Shown: one piece after another, positions 16,083-24,468 of the stretch
Position numbering within the stretch: the stretch's first letter is position 1
Layout of the letters: the number at the start of each line of letters is the position of its first letter
Source: JAHDNZ01 sp036721855
Lineage (GTDB): Bacteria > Bacillota > DTU065
Direction: 5' to 3'
Assembly: GCA_036721855.1 (NCBI GenBank)
Contig: DAIMKF010000014.1
Location: 1 to 43,994 of the forward strand
DNA: 43,994 bases
The notes under the pieces: generated by a model
What the model was told of the DNA's origin: nothing
The model's database searches: none
What the model saw: only the letters and a program-made list of their open reading frames with translations
Position numbers and translations under genes: made by a program

Positions 16083-16443
16083 CCAGAACCACCACCTTGA
16101 TTAGTGCTTTTAGTATACAGGACAAAAGTGACAACTGTTTGTCAATCATATTTTGGTTACCTCTGTAAACAATACCTTTGCCTGTTTATAAAGCCCTAGG
16201 CCTTTATCTAAGAGCTATTTCCCAGCCGATAGTTACTTTCAATTAGCATTATGTTTAATCGATACATTTGTTTTTTCTGTCGGAAACTAATGCTGCTAAA
16301 GTGAGTCTTCCCTTAAGGAAAACAACCACAAAAAGTGCAATTGCCAAGGACTAATCCTTTCCGCTAAAAGCAGACTGCCTCTGTTAATCCACCGGTCAAA
16401 AAATAACGGTATAGCATGAGCTATACCGTTATTTGGCAATTGC
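16083..16443. other. Intergenic region without a gene
   Basis: These 361 bases hold the promoter region of the small membrane protein gene, copy 2 of the intergenic repeat (16213-16240) and the terminator of the beta-barrel gene. No open frame with a ribosome binding site is seen on either strand. Confidence 0.5.
16395..16434 (-). terminator. Terminator of the RND operon
   Basis: AAATAACGGTATAGC (16401-16415) and GCTATACCGTTATTT (16420-16434) are a perfect 15-bp stem with a four-base loop. On the minus strand it is followed by TTTTGAC, ten bases beyond the stop codon of the last gene. Confidence 0.92.
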
Positions 16444-17475
16444 TTAAAACTTATATTTTAATCCTATGGCTATATCCTGGTCGGAATCTTTACTTGTATA
16501 GATTGTTAACAGCCTTTTTGTCTTGTATCGATATTCGATCTTCCACTTGAGCTTTCCATAACCACTTTGAGTTTGGCCAATCCAGTCTTTACTCGTTTTG
16601 GTTTCCCAGGCTGTTTGCAGAGTCAGTTCGTTAGTATCGGTGCTAAGAATTAGTTTCATGCGGGGTACCAAATGAAAATCAGAGACAAACTCATCAGCAG
16701 TTTTGGCAAGACTCCCATAACGCATACTAGTTTCTAAAGTAATAAAATCACTTAGTGGCCGAGCATAACTTAGGGTTCCAAAAAGTCCTTTGGGTAGAAA
16801 ACTCAGATCGCCATTTTCAATTCCCACTCCAAGTGAAGCTGTGCCCTTGGCCAAGTCAGGTACGATAAACTCAACCCAGAAGTTGTTGGTTTGGTTTGTG
16901 GTTAGATTACCAAGATATCCTGTTTCCAGAACCAAATTAGGATACAGGTTGTAAAGCAGACTGAGATAAACTGTTACCCCGGGCTTTAATTCATACAATG
17001 AAAAGAACATATCCCTTGAATTAATAGCTTTCGCTGCCGAAAGCTCAAAGGCTTTGGAGAAATAACCCTCAGGAAGTCTGTAGAGTTTTAATTCTCCTGC
17101 TCCGTTTAGAAGTGAAACATAAAGATTGACACTGCCTCCTATTCCTCCTAAAAGATTCTCTTTGTCACCTTGGAGAAAAAGTTCCCAGTTATTAACCAAA
17201 AAACCGGCCCCGGGATAAAAGTAAAAGTTGTTTTGGCCAATTGCCCAAATATACTTAGCCGGCCAAGTTAAACCATACTGTGTTGGCTTGCCCCACATGG
17301 CAGTACGTAAGCTGTAGGTTTTATTACTGTTTTGCCAGCTGATATTGGCACCGGTCAGCAAATTGGCTTTGCCATCACTAAAAAAGGCTCCGGCGACTTC
17401 TGTGCTCAATCGGCCGGCTAAAATTCCACCTGAAAAGGTGAGCAGAATTATTATAACTAACAATCTATTTTTCAT
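16444..17475 (-). CDS. Outer-membrane beta-barrel-like protein
   Basis: A 343-residue protein with a signal peptide (MKNRLLVIIILLTFSGGILA, cleavage near AG/RLS) followed by alternating amphipathic strands (for example NLYVSLLNGAGELKLYRLP, WKIEYRYKTKRLLTIY) and a C-terminal strand IAIGLKYKF ending in Phe, the usual outer-membrane insertion signal. Function unknown; it could be a lipid- or drug-exit porin for the RND pump encoded just upstream. Its ATG (17475) lies 11 bases inside the end of the RND gene, with AGAGGTGG upstream, so translation is probably coupled. It is not a TolC-like protein by sequence. Confidence 0.75.
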   Translation of the reverse strand: MKNRLLVIIILLTFSGGILAGRLSTEVAGAFFSDGKANLLTGANISWQNSNKTYSLRTAMWGKPTQYGLTWPAKYIWAIGQNNFYFYPGAGFLVNNWELFLQGDKENLLGGIGGSVNLYVSLLNGAGELKLYRLPEGYFSKAFELSAAKAINSRDMFFSLYELKPGVTVYLSLLYNLYPNLVLETGYLGNLTTNQTNNFWVEFIVPDLAKGTASLGVGIENGDLSFLPKGLFGTLSYARPLSDFITLETSMRYGSLAKTADEFVSDFHLVPRMKLILSTDTNELTLQTAWETKTSKDWIGQTQSGYGKLKWKIEYRYKTKRLLTIYTSKDSDQDIAIGLKYKF

Positions 17476-20400
17476 TTTTTCCACCTCTGCCTACCATTTG
17501 CATATAGATGCTAGGAATAATATAAAGTGTAAGGAAAGTCGATGTTATTAAACCACCCATAACAGTAAGGGCCATGGGTACTTGCATCTTTGTTGAACTA
17601 CCAAGGTTAAGTGCCATTGGCAAAAGCCCTAGGATTGTGGTAAGTGCTGTCATCAGAATTGGTCTTAATCTATCTGTAGATCCCTTTTGGATGGCCTCAT
17701 TAACACTTAAGCCTTTCTTTCTAAGTTGATTGATATAGTCCACCAAGACAATGCCATTATTAACTACAATACCGGCTAAAACAATCATACCGATTATAGC
17801 AGGAATAGATAAAGTACGGCTAAAGATAAACAGAAATACTAGGCTACCGATTAAGGCCAGAGGCATCGTAAACATGATAATCAGTGGCAAAAGTAGTCCT
17901 TCAAACTGAGCAGCCATTACCATATAAACAAGAGCCAGAGCTAATAACCCGGCATAAAGAAGGTCTTTATAGGCACTTACTCTTATCTTTTCTATGCCCC
18001 CAATCTCAGCGGAGACTGAAGCCGGTAATTGACCTTTCTCTAGATAATGGTTTAGTTTTTTATTAGCTTTACCACTCATTTTTGTTGCCGGAATACCTGT
18101 CACCTCAATAACTCTGGTACCGCCTTCTCTTTGTAAAAAGCGAGGAACTGTTTGCTTTTCTACCTCAATTACATTGCCATATCTTAGTCCGAGTGTAACA
18201 CCAGAGCCTGTGGGAGAGGTGCCCGGAAAATAGAGATCCTCAAGTTTGGTTAAGGTATTTACAGTCTCCGGATGGGCTTTAACAACCATCGGCACCCTAA
18301 GACCATCTAGTATTATCTGTCCGGCCTGTTCTCCGACGATTGCCTGTCTTACCCCCATTGCAACCTGGCCTGTGACCTGCCCACCCATTAAAACCCTTGT
18401 CGGATCCATGGCCAATTGCATTAGGGGTTCCTGTTCGGCATAAGACCAGCTTACCGAAGCTAATTCCGGCCATTTTTTCATCTCTTCCATGATCGAAGTG
18501 GCCGCTTTCTCAACTTCTTCGTCTTTGACTCCTTTAACTCTTACCGTTAAACCGGATTCGAGACCGACTTGAGCTAAGATACTATCTACCGAGACTTTAG
18601 TGTCTAACTCGGGATGCTTAGCTTCAGCCTTTTTTAAAATATCTCTTATCTTATCGGCTACTTGGTTGGTATCGGTAGTTGGTTCAAACGAACCCTCAAA
18701 AGTCTCTAACAAGACTGTAAGACTGGCTTTACTATCACTCGAACTCATAGCTAAACTCTCAATACCCATCTCCGAAGGGTTCCCTAAAACAGAATAAACC
18801 TTGTCTACATATTTAAGCTTTACAATCTCCGGCTCCACCTCTTTTAAAACTGCCAAGGTTTGATCAATGGGAGTTCCGGCGGGCAGTTTAAGAGTTACCG
18901 AGATTTGTCCGAGATTTTCTTCCGGAAGCATTTCGAAGTTCATTAAAGGTATCAATAAAAGGCTGGCACCTACTACCAGAGCGGTAACAATAAGCCATTT
19001 GACCGGACTTTGTAAAACCTTTTTGAGATTTTCTTGGTAGCGATATTGTAATTTAGTAAAACCTTTGTTGCGATCTTTGTTTTCTTTAAGTTCACCAACA
19101 TTCAGGTTAAGAATCCGTGAAGCCAGTAAAGGTACAATAGTTAAGGCTACCAATAATGAACTAGCCAGGGAAAAAGAGACAGTAAGAGCTAATTCACGGA
19201 AGATATTGCCTGCCAGACTGCTCATAAAGACTACCGGTAAAAAGACAACCAAGGTAGTGAGAGTTGAAGTTGTAATAGCCATGCCTACTTCGGCTGTACC
19301 CTCAATAGCAGCTTTACCGGCAGAAAGACCCTCCTGGCGTTTGCGGTAGATATTCTCTAATACCACAATAGAATTATCAACCAACATTCCCATGCCTAAA
19401 GCCAAGCCACCTAAGCTGATTAAATTGATATTGATATTCAGCGCATACATCATGACAAAAGTCACAATGACGGAAAAAGGAATAGCTATAGCTGTAATGA
19501 TAGTTGTACGCCAGTTTTTTAAAAATAAATAGAGCACCAAGATAGCCAGTAAACCGCCAATAAGGCCGTTTATGGCTAGTGTTTCTAGAGCTTTTTCAAT
19601 AAATTCACTTTGATCAAAAAACTTTTCCACCTTAATATCTTGATTTTCTAAGGTCTTCAGTTTTTTAACAACTTCCCGTGATGCTTTTACGGTATTGGCA
19701 TCAGCCGCTTTGTAAATGGTGACCATAATGGTAGGCGAACCGTTAACAGTAGCGATTTGACCACTAGAACGATAATGTTCCTTGATCGAGGCTACCTCGC
19801 CTAGTTTAATCAGTTTAGGAAGTGCAATTCCCAAAAAAGGTGATAACGTCTCGGTCTTACCTTGCCCCACCACTAACTCTTTAAGTTCATCAAGCGATGT
19901 AAAGCTATTGCCGGTTCTTAAGTTGTAAATAAAGCCTTGGTCTTCTATCTGACCTGCGGGTACTTGTACATTCTGGTAACTGATAAGCTGGCCAAGGGTT
20001 TGAGGAGCAATATTAAATTCTTTGAGTTTGTCTGGATAGTAAGCGATTTCGACTTCATGGATAGGCTTTCCGATCACGGCTACTCGGGCCACATCTTCAA
20101 CGCTTTCTAAAGCTGGTTTTAGTATTTCATCAAGCCATTGGCTAGCTGTACGGTTATCTTTTGCCGATATACTATAGGCTGCAAGAGGTATCTGATTGGG
20201 GTCTAGACGGTAGATAATTGGTTTGCCTGCATCTTGTGGTAAAGAGATGGAGATAAGATCTAGCAGAGTACGAATATCATCACTGACAGATTTAAGATCT
20301 GTCCCCCATTTAAATTCCATAATAAAGATGGCCAGATTCTCACCACTATTGGCCATAACCTGATTAACACCGTTTATCGTTCTAAGAGATGGTTCAACAA

Positions 20401-20596
20401 TCTTGGTAATCTGTTCTTCAACTGTATAGGTATCTGCTCCCGGGTATGGTACTATAACTGCTGTAATAGGGAATTCTATATTAGGAATAAAGCCTAAACC
20501 TAAGCGGCCAAGTGAAATAAACCCAAAGATTAACAAGGCAAGAGCAATCATAGTAACTGTAATGGGTCTTTTTACAGCAAACTCCGGTAGTTTCAT
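17465..20596 (-). CDS. RND-family efflux permease (HAE1/AcrB type)
   Basis: A 1043-residue inner-membrane proton-driven permease, full AcrB length. It has the N-terminal helix (PEFAVKRPITVTMIALALLI), two large periplasmic porter regions, and twelve expected membrane helices in two repeats. The proton-relay Asp of helix 4 falls exactly at D407 (GMLVDNS); N408 replaces the second Asp and N946 stands where AcrB has a Lys, as in many Bacillota members. The ATG at 20596 has GGAGG eight bases upstream. There is no membrane-fusion adaptor gene in the operon; instead it lies between a LolA-like protein gene and a beta-barrel gene. Substrate unknown. Confidence 0.94.
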   Translation of the reverse strand: MKLPEFAVKRPITVTMIALALLIFGFISLGRLGLGFIPNIEFPITAVIVPYPGADTYTVEEQITKIVEPSLRTINGVNQVMANSGENLAIFIMEFKWGTDLKSVSDDIRTLLDLISISLPQDAGKPIIYRLDPNQIPLAAYSISAKDNRTASQWLDEILKPALESVEDVARVAVIGKPIHEVEIAYYPDKLKEFNIAPQTLGQLISYQNVQVPAGQIEDQGFIYNLRTGNSFTSLDELKELVVGQGKTETLSPFLGIALPKLIKLGEVASIKEHYRSSGQIATVNGSPTIMVTIYKAADANTVKASREVVKKLKTLENQDIKVEKFFDQSEFIEKALETLAINGLIGGLLAILVLYLFLKNWRTTIITAIAIPFSVIVTFVMMYALNININLISLGGLALGMGMLVDNSIVVLENIYRKRQEGLSAGKAAIEGTAEVGMAITTSTLTTLVVFLPVVFMSSLAGNIFRELALTVSFSLASSLLVALTIVPLLASRILNLNVGELKENKDRNKGFTKLQYRYQENLKKVLQSPVKWLIVTALVVGASLLLIPLMNFEMLPEENLGQISVTLKLPAGTPIDQTLAVLKEVEPEIVKLKYVDKVYSVLGNPSEMGIESLAMSSSDSKASLTVLLETFEGSFEPTTDTNQVADKIRDILKKAEAKHPELDTKVSVDSILAQVGLESGLTVRVKGVKDEEVEKAATSIMEEMKKWPELASVSWSYAEQEPLMQLAMDPTRVLMGGQVTGQVAMGVRQAIVGEQAGQIILDGLRVPMVVKAHPETVNTLTKLEDLYFPGTSPTGSGVTLGLRYGNVIEVEKQTVPRFLQREGGTRVIEVTGIPATKMSGKANKKLNHYLEKGQLPASVSAEIGGIEKIRVSAYKDLLYAGLLALALVYMVMAAQFEGLLLPLIIMFTMPLALIGSLVFLFIFSRTLSIPAIIGMIVLAGIVVNNGIVLVDYINQLRKKGLSVNEAIQKGSTDRLRPILMTALTTILGLLPMALNLGSSTKMQVPMALTVMGGLITSTFLTLYIIPSIYMQMVGRGGKNEK

Positions 20597-20648
20597 CCAA
20601 CTTACCTCCATCTTATTCATAAAAATTCCTATCCGGGGTTAAAGCTAA

Positions 20649-21341
20649 CTACATATCAAAAATAACAGCTCCGGAGGGTAGTGTTCTTAGCTTTTTCAAG
20701 TCCAGCTTTTTGTTTTTTTCCACTTTAGTTAAGAGTAAAGACATTACCTTTTTACCGATTGGATCAAATACTTCCATAGCTAAGGGGAACTTATCGGCTT
20801 TTGCCAGCCATACTTTTTGGCTGCCAAACTCTTTTTTTGTATCGGTTACTGTAATAAGATATGCGTTGGTACCGTTTTTTACCGTCTCCTCGGCTTGTAA
20901 AAGATAACGCGTAACATCCAGATTAGCCAGATCGCTCGCATTTAATTCCATCAGTTTTGAGATATCTATATTCATAGAATTAGATTGATCTGACTGGCTT
21001 AGGGGCATACGAATTGCTTGTCCGGTAGGATAGTAGTTGATAAATTGATCTTTGGGCTTGTCGACAATAATAATCTGCCCGGAAAACTCTTTGGGGGATT
21101 TAAATTCTAGTCTACTCACTTGTTCTTTGAGATGGCTTTGTAAAACCATCACCATTTTTTGCTCAAGACCTTCTGCAGCTACTTCCACGTTTAATTCCAA
21201 AGCAACAGTTTCTAGTTTAGAAATGTTATTAATAGCTTCATCCAAAATATTTGAAGCATTGAGTGCAAAAACAGTTAGCTGCAGTGTAACAATTAAAATA
21301 AAGACCGGTATTGCTTTTTGCAAAAAATACTTTCTCTTCAA
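20649..21341 (-). CDS. LolA-like outer-membrane lipoprotein-sorting protein
   Basis: A 230-residue exported protein with an N-terminal signal segment (MKRKYFLQKAIPVFILIVTL) and the LolA/LolB fold pattern: an N-terminal helix (SNILDEAINNISKLETVALE), a series of antiparallel strands including GQIIIVDKPKDQFINYYPTG and QKVWLAKADKFPLAMEVFD, and a conserved C-terminal strand. LolA-fold proteins carry lipids or lipoproteins across the periplasm. The TTG start is preceded by AAAGGAGG. It is first in the operon, 52 bases before the RND permease, suggesting that the three genes export a lipid-like substrate. Confidence 0.85.
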   Translation of the reverse strand: MKRKYFLQKAIPVFILIVTLQLTVFALNASNILDEAINNISKLETVALELNVEVAAEGLEQKMVMVLQSHLKEQVSRLEFKSPKEFSGQIIIVDKPKDQFINYYPTGQAIRMPLSQSDQSNSMNIDISKLMELNASDLANLDVTRYLLQAEETVKNGTNAYLITVTDTKKEFGSQKVWLAKADKFPLAMEVFDPIGKKVMSLLLTKVEKNKKLDLKKLRTLPSGAVIFDM

Positions 21342-21605
21342 AATAAACCCTCCTTTAAAAAATCTACACTTAAGCCTATTATCCTATAGCTCATATTATG
21401 TGTCAACGCATACACTTTTCATTAGTTGCTTATTTCATTTTCCATTTGCCCAAGTGATACTTATTTAGTAATATAAAAGTAGTCTTTCCTTACCAACCAT
21501 AGTCCCACATTATTGAGTATCTCCTGCCAATAGTGTTTTACTATAATCAAAGCTTAGTTTTTAACTAAACTAACCGTAGAAATCTGCTTTTGAATAGGAG
21601 GGTAG

Positions 21606-22790
21606 GTGCTTATTGGCACCGTCTGCATGAAACGAATTTTTTACTGGCTAACTATTGTGGCTCTATTTGTCGCGCTTATTGGTAGTAGTGTGGTTCAAGC
21701 TCAACCCCTTTTTACCGTACAAGCTAAATCCTCTGTTTTAATGGATTTTAGCACCGGCAGAATTCTTTTTGAGCAAGAACCTGAGGTAAAGCTTTTACCC
21801 GCAAGTCTAGTTAAAATAATGAACCTTTATCTTGCTTTTGATGCTCTGAAACAGGGAACAATTACCCTGGATGATAAATTCACAGTAAGTATCAAAGCCT
21901 GGCAGCCTGTAGGATCTAAGATGTTTCTTAAAGAAGGCGATCAGGTAACTGTAGATGATCTTCTAAAAGGTATTGCTGTGGTTTCGGGTAACGACGCTTG
22001 TATATCTATGGCTGAAGGTATAGCTGGTGTTACCGAAGTTTTTGTTCAAATGATGAATGATAAAGCCACAAAACTTGGCTTAGTAAACACTCATTTTACC
22101 GATGTCCACGGACTTGATGATTCTAGTGAACAATATACTACGGCCTTAGATATAGCAAGTCTGGCCAGATCGTATATCTTAAATCATCCTAATGCTTTGG
22201 AGTATCACTCAACCAAAGAGTTTACTTATAACAACATAACACAAAGAAATCGTAACGGCCTTTTGTGGACCTACAGTGGTGTTGACGGGCTAAAAACCGG
22301 TCACCTTAGCAAAGTCGGTTATAACTTGGTAGCTACGGCCAAACAAAATGACATGCGTTTAATCGCAGTTGTTTTAGGTGCCGATTCCGAAGCTAGCCGT
22401 GAAAATGAAGTCCGCAAACTTCTTAACTATGGTTTCCGCAACTTCGAAACCATCAAAGCCAATGATATAGTCACCCCAATTAATACCGAAGTGTACAAAG
22501 CTAAAGTAAAACGTATTAATGTTGTCCCTGCTGAAAATGTACCCATGCTAATACCTGTTGGGGCTAAAGACCAAGTCAGAGTTGTCAAAGACATTCAAAA
22601 ACCTCTGGTTGCACCTCTTAAAAAAGGCCAAGCCATTGGTGAGTTTAAGTTCTTCTGGCAAGATGAACTACTAGCTTCAACCAAAGCTACTGTCGACGAA
22701 GATGTACCCAAAGGTGGTTTCTTTAAAGTCCTATGGGATAGTATCAGGCTCTTTTTTGCCAAAATCTTTAGCTCAAAAAGTAATGTTTAA
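21606..22790 (+). CDS. D-alanyl-D-alanine carboxypeptidase (PBP5/DacF family)
   Basis: A 394-residue penicillin-binding protein with an N-terminal signal segment (cleavage near VQA/QP) and the three serine-DD-peptidase motifs: S67-L-V-K70, S127-G-N129 and K230-T-G232. A C-terminal beta-rich domain follows (about 285-370), ending in an amphipathic, Phe/Lys-rich helix (FKVLWDSIRLFFAKIFSS) that probably anchors it to the membrane. It trims the terminal D-Ala from stem peptides. The GTG at 21606 has AGGAGG four bases upstream; an ATG at 21627 would give a shorter signal peptide but lacks a ribosome binding site. Confidence 0.94.
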   Translation: MLIGTVCMKRIFYWLTIVALFVALIGSSVVQAQPLFTVQAKSSVLMDFSTGRILFEQEPEVKLLPASLVKIMNLYLAFDALKQGTITLDDKFTVSIKAWQPVGSKMFLKEGDQVTVDDLLKGIAVVSGNDACISMAEGIAGVTEVFVQMMNDKATKLGLVNTHFTDVHGLDDSSEQYTTALDIASLARSYILNHPNALEYHSTKEFTYNNITQRNRNGLLWTYSGVDGLKTGHLSKVGYNLVATAKQNDMRLIAVVLGADSEASRENEVRKLLNYGFRNFETIKANDIVTPINTEVYKAKVKRINVVPAENVPMLIPVGAKDQVRVVKDIQKPLVAPLKKGQAIGEFKFFWQDELLASTKATVDEDVPKGGFFKVLWDSIRLFFAKIFSSKSNV

Positions 22791-22804
22791 CTCCTAGATC
22801 TAAG

Positions 22805-22834
22805 AAAAGGCCAAAGAAATCTTTGGCCTTTTAG
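22805..22834 (+). terminator. Terminator of the carboxypeptidase gene
   Basis: AAAAGGCCAAAG (22805-22816) and CTTTGGCCTTTT (22821-22832) are a perfect 12-bp stem with an AAAT loop and a short T run, 14 bases beyond the stop. Confidence 0.92.
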
Positions 22835-22860
22835 GGGAAAAAAGGTTGGTTTTTAGGCTT

Positions 22861-22887
22861 AAAGCTATTTTATAAATAGCTTTTTTT
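22861..22887 (+). terminator. Second tandem terminator
   Basis: AAAGCTATTT (22861-22870) and AAATAGCTTT (22874-22883) with a three-base loop run straight into a T7 tract. It backs up the first terminator 30 bases upstream. Confidence 0.75.
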
Positions 22888-23556
22888 GCTAGTTTTGAGC
22901 TTTTAACAATCTTATCTTCTTAACAAGAATATGCATAATTTACCTGAAATACACTTAGTATCTAGCTATAGCCTATCACATTTTAAAAATATATTTATCG
23001 GCATAAATCACTGACTAATATACAAATATTATTGATATTTTCCTAACACGATACTTTTATTTAGTGTAAAGTTGCTGTAAGTGTAAAAGAAAGTAGATCT
23101 CACCTTCACTCTGAGCAATTAATTATCAACTTATCTTTCCTCTTTTTTAACAAAATAACAATATTTATGGTAAAGACTGCCAAGCCCGAATCTCAGTACC
23201 TAAACAATGGCACAGATAATTAAATGTCACTGCGGTAATCTGTATTATAAGATCAATATTTGTATAACAAGCTATTGGTTAAAAACGCAAGCTTGCGTTT
23301 TTAACCAATAGTTATTTTTTCTGTAATTTAGCTTCTCCTCTCCTTTAACCGTATAAACTGGTTGCTGTATTCTACCATGGTAGTAAAAGTAGTCGTTTTG
23401 ATTTTCAGAACTTAATTTTCATAAGACCTCTTGCGACTTGGGAAATAGCGTATTTGATCTCTTGTAAAACTTTGAAAACAGGCGTCGTATGCGTGTTATC
23501 TAAAGCCTCCTAGGTATACCCCTTCCCAACTCTCGCCTATATGCTTGATGGTATAT
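22888..23556. other. AT-rich intergenic region without a recognisable gene
   Basis: Both strands are dense in stop codons. The only notable element is the perfect 40-bp palindrome at 23272-23311. Nothing here matches the ATPase domain missing from the adjacent ABC gene. Confidence 0.5.
23272..23311. repeat. Perfect 40-bp palindrome
   Basis: CTATTGGTTAAAAACGCAAG (23272-23291) is followed directly by its exact reverse complement (23292-23311), with no loop. A TTATTTTTT tract follows on the plus strand. It is more than 450 bases from the nearest gene upstream and about 245 bases from the end of the ABC gene on the other strand. It might be a terminator, a protein-binding site or a relic of a mobile element. 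Confidence 0.85.
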
Positions 23557-24468
23557 TTAGAAACTCCAAGACAAAAAGTAGGCTCTTAGGGTTTTAATAG
23601 CCTCTTTTTGCAGTTGGCGGCCAAAAATCCCTATGGCCAATAAACTCCCTAAAGTTACCCTATCCTGGAAAAAGTAGTAGCCCATGACAACCAAAGATAC
23701 CAAATACATTAATAGAGTCAGAATATCTCCTTGCCCTTTAAGAAATAGTTCTTCTTCCTGAGTTTTAAGTTTTTCCTTAAAAAGAGTCTCTTCAAAGTGA
23801 AACCACTTTTGCTGGAAAAAGTCTCCGGCTAAAAAAAGCTTCATCTCCAGTAAACTATCCGGGTCGTAAAAAAGAGCTGTTAGTTTATTGGCACTTTCAG
23901 TTTTTCGAGTTTGTTCTTTAGTACTTGATTTACTTGTAGTAAGCAGCAAATTAAATAAAATGCTGCTAAAAAGAATAACCACTGCCGGGGGGAAAAGGTA
24001 AAAAAGATATAAACCTATAGCTAAGGTATTACCTGTGGCTTCTAGACCAAAAACAACCAGTTTAATATCTCTTGTAAGAGAATCTTTTAGGCTTTGATAT
24101 TCCTCTGATAAATCTCCCTTCTTTTTATTGTCTAAAGATGGGCTGCTAAGATTTTCTTTGACCAAACTGGTACTGAATTTATATGTAAGAGCATCACTGG
24201 CTAGCTTGGTAAAAATCTTTAGCATAAGACTGGTAAGTGCTAAAAGAAAAAATAGTGTCACTACGGATAGAACCACCCCCGAAAGGCTGAAGGTGTCTTT
24301 GATACATAAGCTTTCCGTGAAGCTTTGTATTAAAAATATCAGTCTCCAATAACACCCGGCCTTTAAAATGACAGTAGCAAAGGTTAGCAAACCGGTAAGG
24401 GGTGCTGTTTGCCAGATCTCTTTGATTAAAAAAAGTAGCTTGTGTGTCCTTTTTAGGTCATGCATCAC
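23557..24468 (-). CDS. ABC exporter membrane domain lacking its ATPase (truncated)
   Basis: A 303-residue protein with the length and layout of the membrane half of an ABC exporter: about six hydrophobic segments (around 18-45, 62-90, 143-160, 163-180, 255-275, 280-295) with charged cytoplasmic loops. A normal subunit would continue with a ~240-residue ATPase domain, but a TAA follows the sixth helix, and no ATPase-like sequence is seen downstream. It overlaps the upstream ABC gene by four bases (ATGA), so the pair was an operon for a heterodimer. It is probably a decaying gene. Confidence 0.7.
   Translation of the reverse strand: MMHDLKRTHKLLFLIKEIWQTAPLTGLLTFATVILKAGCYWRLIFLIQSFTESLCIKDTFSLSGVVLSVVTLFFLLALTSLMLKIFTKLASDALTYKFSTSLVKENLSSPSLDNKKKGDLSEEYQSLKDSLTRDIKLVVFGLEATGNTLAIGLYLFYLFPPAVVILFSSILFNLLLTTSKSSTKEQTRKTESANKLTALFYDPDSLLEMKLFLAGDFFQQKWFHFEETLFKEKLKTQEEELFLKGQGDILTLLMYLVSLVVMGYYFFQDRVTLGSLLAIGIFGRQLQKEAIKTLRAYFLSWSF

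Noticed and set aside
23400..23556. Hidden ATPase domain remnant downstream of the truncated ABC gene
   Set aside because: Reading all three minus-strand frames gave no Walker A, signature or Walker B-like sequence, and stops are frequent.
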